This document shows, piece by piece, positions 52,096 to 62,065 of a stretch of DNA of 64,000 nucleotides. The notes beneath the pieces are model-generated. The model searched no databases, was not told the origin of the DNA, and saw nothing but the letters and a program-made list of their open reading frames with translations. Each line of letters starts with the position of its first letter. The stretch's first letter is position 1. The stretch spans positions 1,804,001 through 1,868,000 of the forward strand of contig NZ_CP088020.1 in assembly GCF_021049245.1 (NCBI RefSeq), given 5' to 3'. Position numbers and translations under genes: made by a program. Origin of the DNA: Radiobacillus kanasensis (GTDB lineage: Bacteria; Bacillota; Bacilli; Bacillales; Amphibacillaceae).

Positions 52096-55000
52096 ATGAC
52101 TTATAACAAAATGCCTAAGGCGCAGGGTCTTTACCGTCCTGAATTTGAACATGATGCATGTGGGATTGGTTTATACGCGCATTTAAAAGGCCATGCTACC
52201 CATGATATCGTGAAAAAAGGGTTAAACATGCTATGTCAATTAGATCACCGTGGAGGGCAAGGAAGTGACCCTAATACTGGTGACGGAGCAGGTCTGATGG
52301 TTCAAATTCCGGATCAATATTTTAAAAAAGTATGTGAGGGTTTTAACTTACCAGAAAAAGGACGCTATGGAGTTGGAATGGTTTTCTTTTCTCAAGACAA
52401 GGCTGAAAGAGAAGCGATTACCGATAAAGTGAACACGCTAATAGAACAAGAGGGGCAAGAACTAATTGGTTGGAGAGATGTGCCAACTGATGTCAGAAAA
52501 GTCGGAATTAACGCGCAGGAAACATGCCCAGTGGTGCAGCAAGTATTCATAGGGGCACAAGAAGGAATCGACGACTTAACATTTCAACGAAAATTATATG
52601 TCATTCGAAAACAAGCAGAACAATGGGCAGAAAAGAAAGAAATGCGCTTTTATTTTGCTAGTCTTTCGAATCAAACGATTGTTTATAAAGGTTTACTGAC
52701 ACCAAATCAAGTAGATGAGTTTTACTTAGATTTGCAGGATGAGGATTTTGTTTCGGCTTTTTCCTTAGTACACTCACGCTTTAGTACCAATACATTCCCA
52801 AGCTGGGAGCGCGCACACCCGAATCGTTATTTGATTCATAACGGGGAAATTAACACGATGCGTGGAAACATCAACTGGATGCGTGCAAGAGAACAGCAAT
52901 TTGTTTCCGAAGCATTTGGTGACGACTTACAAAAAGTTTTACCTGTTTTAAACGATAACGGAAGTGACTCTTCTGTACTAGATAATGCGTTAGAATTCTT
53001 TATCCTAGCAGGAAGAAAGCCAGCTCACGCTGCGATGATGCTTATTCCAGAGCCATGGAAAAAGAATCCGCATATTTCGCCAGAAAAGAGAGCTTTCTAT
53101 GAATACCACAGTACGTTAATGGAGCAGTGGGATGGTCCTACATCTATTACATTTACAGATGGAAAGCAAATCGGTGCGATTTTAGACCGAAATGGATTAA
53201 GACCAGCTCGTTATTACGTGACGAAAGATGACTACATTATTTATTCTTCTGAAGTTGGAGTTATCGATGTAGAAGAAGAAAATGTTTTATACAAAGATCG
53301 ACTTAGTCCTGGGAAAATGCTGTTAGTGGACTTAGAAAAAGGAAAAATTATTGCAGATGAAGAGCTTAAAGCAGAAATGGCTCAGGAACATCCGTACCAA
53401 GAATGGTTAGATAGTGAAATCGTAACATTAGACAATGATGTGAATGTAGTGGAAGAGGAGCCAGTAAGTGACTTATTGGTGAGACAAAAAGCGTTTGGAT
53501 ATACGTATGAAGATGTGCATAAATATTTACTTCCTATCATAACGGAAGGGAAAGACCCGATTGGTTCGATGGGAAACGATAGCCCGTTAGCGGTATTGTC
53601 TGATCGACCACAATCATTGTTCAACTACTTTAAGCAATTATTTGCACAAGTAACGAATCCTCCGATTGATGCTTATCGCGAGCAAATTGTAACCTCTACG
53701 TTGACTTACTTAGGACCTGAAGGGAATATTTTACACCCGGATGAATCAAACTGCCATCGTATTCAACTAGATAGCCCAGTCTTATCCAATCAACAATTAA
53801 AAGCCTTGTTAGATAATAAATTAGATGGATTTAAAAGCCAAGTCATTCCATCTTTATTTGAAAAAGATTTAGAGCAAGGGCTAGAAGCTATCTTTAAGCA
53901 GGCGAATGAGGCAATTTCGTCTGGGGTAAATCTCTTAATCCTATCCGATCGCGAGATGAGTAAAGAAAAAGTAGCAATTCCAGCCTTACTTGCGGTTAGT
54001 GGGTTACATCAATATCTCGTAAAGCAAGGGAGTCGGACTAAGGTAAGTATTATTGTAGAATCTGGCGAAACACGAGAAGTGCATCATTTTGCGGCTCTTA
54101 TTGGATATGGCGTAGATGCGATTAATCCGTATCTAGCGTTTGAGACGTATAAGCAAGCTATTGTAGATGGAGCACTGTCCGTAAGCTATCCGCAAGCCGT
54201 TCATAAGTATATAGATGGTGTAACGGAAGGCGTCGTAAAAGTAATGTCTAAGATGGGTATTTCAACGGTTCAAAGTTATCGTGGTGCCCAAATCTTTGAA
54301 GCGGTTGGAATTAGTGAAGCCGTTATGAAAAAATACTTCACTGGTACTGCTTCACAAATCGGTGGAATTGGTTTGGAAACAATCGCAAAAGAAGCTAAGC
54401 TTCGCCATGAAGAAGGTTTTAAAGAATCGATTGACACTACCCTAGAAGCCGGTAGTGATTTCCAATGGAGAAGTAACGGCGAGCACCATGCTTTTAACCC
54501 GAAAACGATACACACCTTGCAGTGGGCTTGTCGCCGAGGAGACTATAACCTCTTTAAAGAGTATTCGACATCTGCTGATGAAGAACGTTTAGGCTTTTTA
54601 CGAAATCTATTTACATTTAAATCTACAAATTCTATTCCATTAGAAGAAGTGGAAACTGTTGATAGCATTGTAAAAAGGTTTAAAACGGGTGCGATGTCAT
54701 TCGGTTCCTTAAGCCAAGAAGCTCATGAAGCACTGGCCATTGCGATGAACCGTTTAGGTGGAAAGAGTAATAGTGGAGAAGGTGGAGAGAATCCGAAACG
54801 TTATGAACTAGACGAAAACGGAGATTCCCGCCGCAGTGGAATTAAGCAAATTGCTTCAGGTCGATTTGGAGTGAAAAGCCATTATTTAGTGAATGCAGAT
54901 GAACTGCAAATCAAAATGGCACAAGGTGCAAAACCGGGAGAAGGCGGGCAGTTACCTGGTAACAAAGTATATCCTTGGGTAGCTAGTGTTCGTGGTTCAA

Positions 55001-56646
55001 CTCCTGGTGTGGATTTGATTTCACCACCACCACACCACGATATATATTCGATTGAAGATTTGGCTCAGCTCATTCACGATTTGAAAAATGCAAACCGTGA
55101 TGCGCGAATTAGTGTAAAGCTAGTTGCGAAAGCAGGCGTAGGTACGATTGCTGCTGGGGTTGCTAAAGGAGCGGCAGATGTTATTTCAGTTGTTGGTTAT
55201 GATGGTGGGACAGGAGCTTCCCCTAAAACGAGTATTAAACACACTGGATTACCATGGGAGTTAGGACTTGCAGAAGCCCATCAAACGCTCATGCTAAACG
55301 GATTAAGAGAACGAGTAATCCTGGAAACAGACGGAAAGCTCATGACCGGTAAAGATGTTGTCATGGCTGCGTTACTTGGAGCAGAAGAGTATGGTTTTGC
55401 TACAGCACCTCTCGTTGTACTAGGATGTGTGATGATGCGCGCTTGTCACTTAGACACATGTCCAGTAGGGGTTGCCACACAGAACCCTGAACTCCGTAAA
55501 AAGTTCATGGGAGATCCAGACCATATTGTGAATTTCATGAAATTCGTTGCCGAAGAAGTTCGTGAATTGATGGCAGAGCTAGGTTTCCGTACGATGGATG
55601 AGATGGTTGGAAGAACGGATGTCTTAGAGGTAGGAGAACGTGCAGGGTCGCATTGGAAGGCAAAAGACCTTGATTTAACAACTCTTCTTTATCAACCAGA
55701 AGGTGGTAGAATCCGTGTATCCTCTCAAAACCATAAGCTTGCAGAATCACTCGATATCACAGAAATATTACCTGCCGTTCAATCTGCGATTGAAACAGGT
55801 GAAAAAGTGGATAAAAGCTTTTCTATTCGAAATACAAACCGTGTCGTAGGAACCATTGTTGGAAGTGACATCTCCAAAAAATATGGAGAAAAAGGTCTAC
55901 CTGAAGATACGATTACGCTTCGATTTAAAGGGTCAGCAGGACAAAGCTTCGGCGCTTTTGTACCGAAGGGCATGACGATGATCCTAACAGGAGATAGCAA
56001 TGACTATGTTGGAAAAGGATTGTCTGGTGGGAAATTGATTGTTTCTTCACCAAAGGAATCTACCATTCTAGTAAGTGACAATGTCATTGCCGGAAACGTT
56101 GCTTTTTATGGGGCAACAGATGGTGAAGCGTACATTAACGGTTGTGCAGGAGAACGTTTCGCCGTCCGTAACAGTGGCGCACGAGTAGTTGTTGAGGGAA
56201 TTGGTGATCATGGCTGTGAATATATGACAGGTGGTCGAGTCGTTATTCTGGGAGAGGTTGGAAAGAACTTTGGTGCCGGAATGTCTGGTGGTGTTGCATA
56301 CGTTTATGCGGAAAATAAAGAGAAGTTTGAAAACCTTTGTAACCAAGATATGATTGAGCTAGAAAGCTTGATAGATCAACAAGAAATAGAAGAAGTAAAA
56401 GCTATGATTCAAAAACATTTAGATTATACCAATAGTAGTAAAGCAGCTGGTGTTCTGAACAATTGGCAGGATTCTTTCCAACATATTGTGAAAGTTATCC
56501 CAAGTGATTATAAGCATATGCTTAGCCAAATCGAGGAATTAAAAATTGCAGGTATGAGCGACGTCGAAGCACAAATGACAGCTTTTCAAGCAAAAAAGTC
56601 TAATAAAAAGGTAGCGAAAGCACCGGAAAAAGTAGCCGTAAAATAG
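52096..56646 (+). CDS. gltA: Glutamate synthase large subunit
   Basis: NADPH-glutamate synthase alpha subunit, turning glutamine and 2-oxoglutarate into two glutamates. 1516 residues: class II glutaminase with the nucleophile Cys22 in HDACGIG after a short propeptide, central domain, FMN-binding synthase barrel (GAMSFGSLSQEAHEALA, GGKSNSGEGGENP), [3Fe-4S] cysteines in CVMMRACHLDTCPVGVAT (about residue 1110), and C-terminal beta-helix repeats (GDSNDYVGKGLSGGK). An in-frame start at 51865 runs through the repeat; GGGGGCG fits the ATG at 52096. gltB follows after 14 bases. Confidence 0.98.
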   Translation: MTYNKMPKAQGLYRPEFEHDACGIGLYAHLKGHATHDIVKKGLNMLCQLDHRGGQGSDPNTGDGAGLMVQIPDQYFKKVCEGFNLPEKGRYGVGMVFFSQDKAEREAITDKVNTLIEQEGQELIGWRDVPTDVRKVGINAQETCPVVQQVFIGAQEGIDDLTFQRKLYVIRKQAEQWAEKKEMRFYFASLSNQTIVYKGLLTPNQVDEFYLDLQDEDFVSAFSLVHSRFSTNTFPSWERAHPNRYLIHNGEINTMRGNINWMRAREQQFVSEAFGDDLQKVLPVLNDNGSDSSVLDNALEFFILAGRKPAHAAMMLIPEPWKKNPHISPEKRAFYEYHSTLMEQWDGPTSITFTDGKQIGAILDRNGLRPARYYVTKDDYIIYSSEVGVIDVEEENVLYKDRLSPGKMLLVDLEKGKIIADEELKAEMAQEHPYQEWLDSEIVTLDNDVNVVEEEPVSDLLVRQKAFGYTYEDVHKYLLPIITEGKDPIGSMGNDSPLAVLSDRPQSLFNYFKQLFAQVTNPPIDAYREQIVTSTLTYLGPEGNILHPDESNCHRIQLDSPVLSNQQLKALLDNKLDGFKSQVIPSLFEKDLEQGLEAIFKQANEAISSGVNLLILSDREMSKEKVAIPALLAVSGLHQYLVKQGSRTKVSIIVESGETREVHHFAALIGYGVDAINPYLAFETYKQAIVDGALSVSYPQAVHKYIDGVTEGVVKVMSKMGISTVQSYRGAQIFEAVGISEAVMKKYFTGTASQIGGIGLETIAKEAKLRHEEGFKESIDTTLEAGSDFQWRSNGEHHAFNPKTIHTLQWACRRGDYNLFKEYSTSADEERLGFLRNLFTFKSTNSIPLEEVETVDSIVKRFKTGAMSFGSLSQEAHEALAIAMNRLGGKSNSGEGGENPKRYELDENGDSRRSGIKQIASGRFGVKSHYLVNADELQIKMAQGAKPGEGGQLPGNKVYPWVASVRGSTPGVDLISPPPHHDIYSIEDLAQLIHDLKNANRDARISVKLVAKAGVGTIAAGVAKGAADVISVVGYDGGTGASPKTSIKHTGLPWELGLAEAHQTLMLNGLRERVILETDGKLMTGKDVVMAALLGAEEYGFATAPLVVLGCVMMRACHLDTCPVGVATQNPELRKKFMGDPDHIVNFMKFVAEEVRELMAELGFRTMDEMVGRTDVLEVGERAGSHWKAKDLDLTTLLYQPEGGRIRVSSQNHKLAESLDITEILPAVQSAIETGEKVDKSFSIRNTNRVVGTIVGSDISKKYGEKGLPEDTITLRFKGSAGQSFGAFVPKGMTMILTGDSNDYVGKGLSGGKLIVSSPKESTILVSDNVIAGNVAFYGATDGEAYINGCAGERFAVRNSGARVVVEGIGDHGCEYMTGGRVVILGEVGKNFGAGMSGGVAYVYAENKEKFENLCNQDMIELESLIDQQEIEEVKAMIQKHLDYTNSSKAAGVLNNWQDSFQHIVKVIPSDYKHMLSQIEELKIAGMSDVEAQMTAFQAKKSNKKVAKAPEKVAVK

Positions 56647-56660
56647 AAAGGAGAGAGATA

Positions 56661-58157
56661 ATGGGAAAAGCAACTGGTTTTATCGAATATAAGCGTGAAG
56701 AAGCCCAGGAACGAAATCCAAAGACTCGTTTACAGGATTGGAATGAGTACTCTGCTCCTTTCTCGGATGAAGTATTACAACGACAAGGAGCACGCTGCAT
56801 GGATTGTGGGACTCCCTTTTGTCACATCGGAATGGAGATAGGTGGGGCAACCTCTGGTTGTCCTGTCTACAACCTCATTCCAGAATGGAACGATTTGGTG
56901 TACAAAGGGAGATGGAAAGAAGCTTTAGAGAGATTAATAAAAACGAACAATTTCCCTGAATTTACAGGAAGAGTTTGTCCTGCTCCGTGTGAAGGGTCTT
57001 GTACCGTAGCCATCTCCGATCCTGCCGTAACGATTAAAAATATCGAGCAAGCAATCATAGATAAAGGTTTTGAAAACGGATGGATTACGGCTCGTATTCC
57101 GAAGAAACGGACCGGAAAAACAGTTGCCATTGTTGGCTCTGGTCCAGCTGGTCTAGCAAGCGCGGATCAGTTAAACCAAGCTGGTCATTCGGTTACTGTT
57201 TATGAGAAATCAGATCGCATTGGTGGTCTTTTAATGTACGGCATTCCGAGCATGAAGCTAGAAAAACATGTGGTAGACCGTCGTGTAAATCTATTAAGGG
57301 AAGAAGGCGTAACCTTCATCACGAACACGGAAATCGGGAAGGATGTAACATCAGAACAACTAAAGGAACAGTTTGATGCTGTTATTCTTTGTACTGGTGC
57401 GCAAAAACATAGAGACTTAGTCATTGAAGGAAGAGAATCCAATGGCGTAGAATTTGCTATGGATTACTTAACTCTTTCGACGAAAAGTTTATTAGATTCC
57501 AATTTCGATGATGGTCAATATATCGATGCCAAAGGCAAAGATGTTATTGTCATTGGAGGGGGAGACACAGGTGCTGACTGTATCGCAACAGCGGTCCGTC
57601 AAGACTGTAACAGTGTTGTACAGTTCGGGAAACACCCACAATTACCGATGGCTAGAACATCGAACAACCCTTGGCCGGAATACCCTCTTGTTTTCGGACT
57701 TGAATATGCGCATAAAGAAGCAAAAGCGAAGTTTGGGGAAGATCCACGTCAATATTCAATTCAAACGAAAAAGTTTGTTTCCGATGAGAACGGGAACTTA
57801 AAAGAGCTTCACACGATAGAAATGAGAAAAGTGCGCGATGAAAGTGGGATGTTTGTTTACGAGGAAATTCCTGGCACAGAAAAAGTTTGGCCTGCACAGC
57901 TTGTCCTAATTGCAATTGGTTTTGAAGGTCCTGAACAACAAGTGTTAAAAGAATTTGGTGTACAGGTTCAAAATCGTAAAGTGGCAGCTGAATACGGAAA
58001 ATTTATAACAAACGTTGAAGGAGTATTTGCTGCAGGGGATGTAAGAAGAGGGCAAAGCTTAATCGTTTGGGCTATTAACGAGGGAAGAGAAGTAGCTCAT
58101 AAAGTAGACCAATATTTAATGGGCTCCAGTACCTTACCAAGCCAACTTGCTATGTAA
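56661..58157 (+). CDS. gltB: Glutamate synthase small subunit
   Basis: Beta subunit (gltB in Bacillus naming, gltD in enteric naming) that passes electrons from NADPH through FAD and iron-sulfur clusters to GltA. 498 residues: N-terminal cluster cysteines in [11 protein letters not shown] and [15 protein letters not shown] site [17 protein letters not shown] (about residue 150), NADPH site [17 protein letters not shown], and [33 protein letters not shown] precedes the ATG. Cotranscribed with gltA. Confidence 0.98.
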   Translation: MGKATGFIEYKREEAQERNPKTRLQDWNEYSAPFSDEVLQRQGARCMDCGTPFCHIGMEIGGATSGCPVYNLIPEWNDLVYKGRWKEALERLIKTNNFPEFTGRVCPAPCEGSCTVAISDPAVTIKNIEQAIIDKGFENGWITARIPKKRTGKTVAIVGSGPAGLASADQLNQAGHSVTVYEKSDRIGGLLMYGIPSMKLEKHVVDRRVNLLREEGVTFITNTEIGKDVTSEQLKEQFDAVILCTGAQKHRDLVIEGRESNGVEFAMDYLTLSTKSLLDSNFDDGQYIDAKGKDVIVIGGGDTGADCIATAVRQDCNSVVQFGKHPQLPMARTSNNPWPEYPLVFGLEYAHKEAKAKFGEDPRQYSIQTKKFVSDENGNLKELHTIEMRKVRDESGMFVYEEIPGTEKVWPAQLVLIAIGFEGPEQQVLKEFGVQVQNRKVAAEYGKFITNVEGVFAAGDVRRGQSLIVWAINEGREVAHKVDQYLMGSSTLPSQLAM

Positions 58158-58259
58158 TAGTTACTTTGTACGAACAAAGTGCTAGAAGTATCTGGACTGG
58201 AGTTGGACGTGACGGTTATACGCACTAAGCAAATTCATGAAATTTTTTAAGCAAACCAA

Positions 58260-58296
58260 AAATAGACCTGGTGCATGGCTAGCATCAGGTCTATTT
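58260..58296. terminator. Bidirectional terminator after gltB
   Basis: 11-bp stem AAATAGACCTG / CAGGTCTATTT with an inner GC pair; T/A-rich on both sides, so it also serves the converging CBS gene at 58301. Confidence 0.85.
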
Positions 58297-58300
58297 GTCA

Positions 58301-59050
58301 TTATAGCTGGCTAATGGTAGAAAAAGTAGTATGATCGATTTGCACCAAATCCCACGACGTTACAATTCCGATGGGGCGTTGCAATTGTAGGCCAGTTTGC
58401 GTGATTAACACTGCTTCTAGTTTGCGATTTTGATGAAAGCTTTTTTCAAATAGGGCTTCTAAGTCATAAATAGAGCTATCTCGATTTAGAAAAGTAACAT
58501 GATGACTTTTTTCATATTGCAGAATGTCCTTAGCCAAAACATGAGACACATCTAGATGGTTATTTAAAAATTGATGGGAGAGCCATTTTGCAATCCCGCC
58601 TTCCGTTACTAAGCCAATAAATTGTTGTTCCTGATAGATAGGAAACTGGGAGTAGCCTTTCTCTTTAATCGTATCAAGAATCATTTGTAACGGAGTTTCT
58701 GGCGTAAATATCGTGACAGGTTGTGAGGCGATAGATAATGCTAAAGGTGGTTGAAGAAGCAATGTACATATTCGTTCAATCTCTTCCACAATTTCAAGGT
58801 GTGGTTCTGCGATATAGAAGTCGTCCTTTACTTTTTCGTGGACGAGTGCATTTCTTAACTTAGAAAACTGCTTCAATAAGTCAAAATGGTAAAGTACAAC
58901 ATTATGTTGCTCTCTTGCCGCATAGAGGACTTCGCCGAATGGAGCGTGATGCTTGGTTGGGTCTACTAAAGCAATTAACTTTTGATGAATGCGATTAAAT
59001 GCTGCCTCAAAACGAGCTACTTTTTCTCCTGTAACAATGGATGTATCCAA
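58301..59050 (-). CDS. CBS-domain protein with N-terminal helical domain
   Basis: 249 residues: an N-terminal helical part (about 1-105, with the segment LRNALVHEK that recalls a nucleic-acid- or partner-binding HEPN-like helix) and a C-terminal pair of CBS modules (QMILDTIKEKGYSQFPIYQEQQFIGLVTEGGIAKWL, then ILQYEKSHHVTFLNRDSSIYDL to GIVTSWDL) that usually bind adenosine nucleotides. TTG start at 59050 after GGGGGGAT. Single gene; it may sense energy state, but its target is unknown. Confidence 0.8.
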   Translation of the reverse strand: MDTSIVTGEKVARFEAAFNRIHQKLIALVDPTKHHAPFGEVLYAAREQHNVVLYHFDLLKQFSKLRNALVHEKVKDDFYIAEPHLEIVEEIERICTLLLQPPLALSIASQPVTIFTPETPLQMILDTIKEKGYSQFPIYQEQQFIGLVTEGGIAKWLSHQFLNNHLDVSHVLAKDILQYEKSHHVTFLNRDSSIYDLEALFEKSFHQNRKLEAVLITQTGLQLQRPIGIVTSWDLVQIDHTTFSTISQL

Positions 59051-59232
59051 ATGGTGATCCCCCCTGTAATTTCTGTATTTTACCTAATAATAGCATAGGG
59101 TCATCGCTAGTAGGAGTTATTTTCATGTAGACAATTTTTATTAAATTAATGGGTGTTTTTTTCCGATCTTATTTCACATATAGTGTTACTATAGAGATAA
59201 CAAATAAAACTTACATGGATAAGGGGAATAGT

Positions 59233-60306
59233 ATGGGAAATCAAGAGATTAAAGTCACACACACGACATCTAAAAAAACAAAACCAAATCCTGATACATT
59301 AGAATTTGGCAAAATATTTACAGATCATATGTTTATTATGGATTATTCGCAAGAAAACGGTTGGCATAGTCCTAGAATCATACCTTATCAGCCGATTACG
59401 TTAGATCCAGCTGCTATCGTGTTCCACTATGGTCAAACGGTATTTGAAGGCTTAAAAGCCTATAAAACGAAGGAAGGGCATGCGCGGCTATTTCGACCGA
59501 ATAAAAATATGGAACGGTTAAATCGGTCAAACAGAAGGTTGTGTATTCCAGAAATCGATGAGGAATTTGCTTTACAAGCTATTGAAAAGTTAGTTAGTTT
59601 AGAAAAAGAATGGATTCCGACGGCACCAGGAACATCTCTATACATACGTCCATTTATTATTTCAACAGAACCATATTTAGGGGTTGCCCCTTCCAAGAAA
59701 TATCAATTTATCATCATTTTATCACCCGTGGGTGCCTACTATAAAGAAGGCATTAACCCAGTAAGAATCGCAGTCGAACAAACATTTGTTCGTGCTGTCA
59801 ATGGAGGAACTGGAGAGGCGAAAACGGCAGGTAATTACGCATCAAGCTTAAAAGCACAAGAGGTAGTTTCAGAAAAAGGGTATGCCCAAGTACTCTGGTT
59901 GGATGGGTTAGAAAAGAAATACATCGAAGAGGTTGGCAGTATGAACATGTTCTTTAAGGTTGATGGGGAAGTCATTACCCCAAGCTTGAACGGAAGTATA
60001 TTGGAAGGTGTTACGCGCAATTCGGTTATCGCTCTACTAAAACATTGGGGAATCCCCGTAACCGAGAAAAAAATCTCCATGGATGAAATTTACGAAGCCC
60101 ACCAAAACGGTGTGTTAGAGGAAGCCTTTGGCACCGGAACGGCGGCGGTTATTTCACCAGTAGGAGAATTAGCGTGGAATGGGGAACCACTCACGATAAA
60201 CGATGGAGAAATTGGTAACATCGCAAAAAAATTATACGATACGTTAACAGGTATCCAATACGGCACGGAAAAAGATGTCTTTAATTGGGTAATCGAAGTA
60301 TCCTAA
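59233..60306 (+). CDS. ilvE: Branched-chain amino acid aminotransferase
   Basis: Fold-type IV PLP enzyme that interconverts Leu/Ile/Val and their 2-oxoacids with glutamate. 357 residues; cofactor Lys in GGTGEAKTAGNYASSL (about residue 197), HYGQTVFEGLKAYK near the front, EEVGSMNMFF, LEGVTRNSVIALL and GTGTAAVISPVGE. AAGGGGAAT fits the ATG at 59233; the in-frame start 28 codons upstream lies in the promoter region. Single gene, using glutamate made by the neighbouring gltAB. Confidence 0.96.
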   Translation: MGNQEIKVTHTTSKKTKPNPDTLEFGKIFTDHMFIMDYSQENGWHSPRIIPYQPITLDPAAIVFHYGQTVFEGLKAYKTKEGHARLFRPNKNMERLNRSNRRLCIPEIDEEFALQAIEKLVSLEKEWIPTAPGTSLYIRPFIISTEPYLGVAPSKKYQFIIILSPVGAYYKEGINPVRIAVEQTFVRAVNGGTGEAKTAGNYASSLKAQEVVSEKGYAQVLWLDGLEKKYIEEVGSMNMFFKVDGEVITPSLNGSILEGVTRNSVIALLKHWGIPVTEKKISMDEIYEAHQNGVLEEAFGTGTAAVISPVGELAWNGEPLTINDGEIGNIAKKLYDTLTGIQYGTEKDVFNWVIEVS

Positions 60307-60310
60307 GTAG

Positions 60311-60338
60311 AAAAGCAAACCATGGTGGTTTGCTTTTT
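60311..60338 (+). terminator. Terminator after ilvE
   Basis: 12-bp stem AAAAGCAAACCA / TGGTTTGCTTTT with a 4-base centre and T-run. Confidence 0.88.
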
Positions 60339-60431
60339 GTTTTTTAAATAATGGTGCTTTTTTTGGTAATGCTAACAGAAGACTGATTGCATACAGTCAG
60401 ATAAAGACCGAGAAGGGAGTGTGTAATCAGC

Positions 60432-61694
60432 TTGTCTAAACAACCAAAACAAGGCTTAGTTATATTGGCAATAAGTACAATTCCTTTGATTATGACATTG
60501 GGAAATTCCATGCTCATTCCGATATTACCGGCTATGGAATCCAATTTAAACCTAAGCTCCTTTCAAGTAAGTATGACCATTACGATTTTTTCCATAGCAG
60601 CTGCCATTTGTATTCCGATTTTTGGTTATCTATCCGACCGGTTTTCCAGGAAAGCTATCATCGTTCCATCACTTATTATATATGGCTTAGGTGGGTTGCT
60701 TGCAGGGATTGCATCTGCTTGGATTGAGAGTGCCTACTTATGGATTATCATTGGACGTACTTTGCAGGGGATTGGAGCAGCAGGAACAGCACCAATCGCA
60801 ATGGCATTAGCAGGGGACCTGTTTAAAGGCAGTCAGCAGAGTAAAGTGTTAGGGCTTATAGAAGCATCCAATGGATTCGGAAAGGTACTCTCTCCGATTG
60901 TCGGTTCGGCTTTAGCTCTACTTGTCTGGTACGGACCTTTTTGGGGATTTCCTATCTTTTGTCTTATCTCCGTCTTATTAACAGCTTTTTTTGTAAAGGA
61001 GAAGAAGAAAACAGAGCAACCACCTCCATTCGGGAAGTATGTCAAAGGGTTGTTCTCTGTATTTAAGACAGATGGGAAATGGCTTTTCACAACATACTTA
61101 GCAGGAGCAACCTGTTTATTCACTTTATTCGGTGTTCTTTTCTATATCTCAGATGAACTGGAAACAGAATATAACATTGATGGAATAGTGAAAGGATGTA
61201 TCCTAGCCATTCCACTCTTATTTCTCATGTGCACTTCCTTTACTACGGGTAGTAAGATCGGAAAAAATTTAAAAATGATGAAAAAATTAATCACATTGGG
61301 ATTACTGATTATGACACTTTCTTTTGCATCCCTCATCTTTTTTGAACAGCTCGTCATTTTTATAGGAATTCTTGTGCTCAGTAGTATTGGGACTGGACTT
61401 GTCCTACCTTGTTTAAACAGCCTTATAACAGGTTCTGTTGGAACAGAGAGACGTGGTGCTGTCACATCTTTATACGGATCTGTCCGATTTTTAGGAGTGG
61501 CGGCAGGCCCACCTATTTATGGGTGGTTAATGGATTGGTCAAGAACCGGGATGTTTTTATCCACAGCAGGATTAACCTTAATTGTTTGTTTGTTGTCCCT
61601 AATCCTTATTAGGCCAACAAATAAAACAGCTTCGAGTCAGTCTGATTCCGAAACCAAAACATTATTTACAAAACTTCAATTAACGAGTGAATAG
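60432..61694 (+). CDS. MFS drug/metabolite exporter, DHA1 type
   Basis: 420 residues with 12 predicted spans. MFS motif A is [13 protein letters not shown] between spans 2 and 3 (about residue 65), and motif C-like [14 protein letters not shown] is in span 5, which marks drug/proton antiporters; related to YmfD-type exporters. TTG start at 60432 after GAAGGGAG with a long spacer (12 bases), so the start is not certain. It is followed after 11 bases by a small gene, probably in the same operon. Substrate unknown. Confidence 0.85.
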   Translation: MSKQPKQGLVILAISTIPLIMTLGNSMLIPILPAMESNLNLSSFQVSMTITIFSIAAAICIPIFGYLSDRFSRKAIIVPSLIIYGLGGLLAGIASAWIESAYLWIIIGRTLQGIGAAGTAPIAMALAGDLFKGSQQSKVLGLIEASNGFGKVLSPIVGSALALLVWYGPFWGFPIFCLISVLLTAFFVKEKKKTEQPPPFGKYVKGLFSVFKTDGKWLFTTYLAGATCLFTLFGVLFYISDELETEYNIDGIVKGCILAIPLLFLMCTSFTTGSKIGKNLKMMKKLITLGLLIMTLSFASLIFFEQLVIFIGILVLSSIGTGLVLPCLNSLITGSVGTERRGAVTSLYGSVRFLGVAAGPPIYGWLMDWSRTGMFLSTAGLTLIVCLLSLILIRPTNKTASSQSDSETKTLFTKLQLTSE

Positions 61695-61705
61695 GAGGAG
61701 ACATT

Positions 61706-62008
61706 TTGCAAATTTATTTCTCACCAGAATTTCTAAAAGAAGATTCCCAAGTATTAAATATTCTAGATGATAATGATAAAGCAGTCGGCTATATGGCCTT
61801 TTTAATGGAAGAAAAGAAAATGTATGTCTATGGTCAATTGGAACAAGAAGGGGTTTCTGAGGATTTTAAGGATCTTGTCAAACCATATCTTCAAGGTCTT
61901 TCTAAGATTAAGCCGGACTTAGAGGTGTTCACATACTTAACAGTTGGCGGCAAGAAGGTCGAGCTAGAAAAACAAAAAGGGGACAGCAATTCGAATCAGA
62001 ATTCTTAA
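61706..62008 (+). CDS. Hypothetical 100-residue acidic protein
   Basis: Starts with TTG 6 bases after AGGAGGAG, 11 bases from the MFS gene. Soluble, no cysteines or spans, with alternating strands (VLNILDDNDKAVGYMAFLMEEKKMYVYGQLE) and an acidic, Ser/Asn-rich tail. I do not recognise a family; the first half recalls a small PAS/GNAT-like beta sheet. Likely cotranscribed with the transporter. Confidence 0.65.
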   Translation: MQIYFSPEFLKEDSQVLNILDDNDKAVGYMAFLMEEKKMYVYGQLEQEGVSEDFKDLVKPYLQGLSKIKPDLEVFTYLTVGGKKVELEKQKGDSNSNQNS

Positions 62009-62065
62009 CACAAGTAGGCAGACATATGAATACCATATCCTAGCTCAGTAATGGGGGGATTGGTT

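Noticed and set aside
59133..59147. CodY-like box before ilvE
   Set aside because: Three mismatches to AATTTTCNGAAAATT in an AT-rich stretch; a chance match cannot be excluded.
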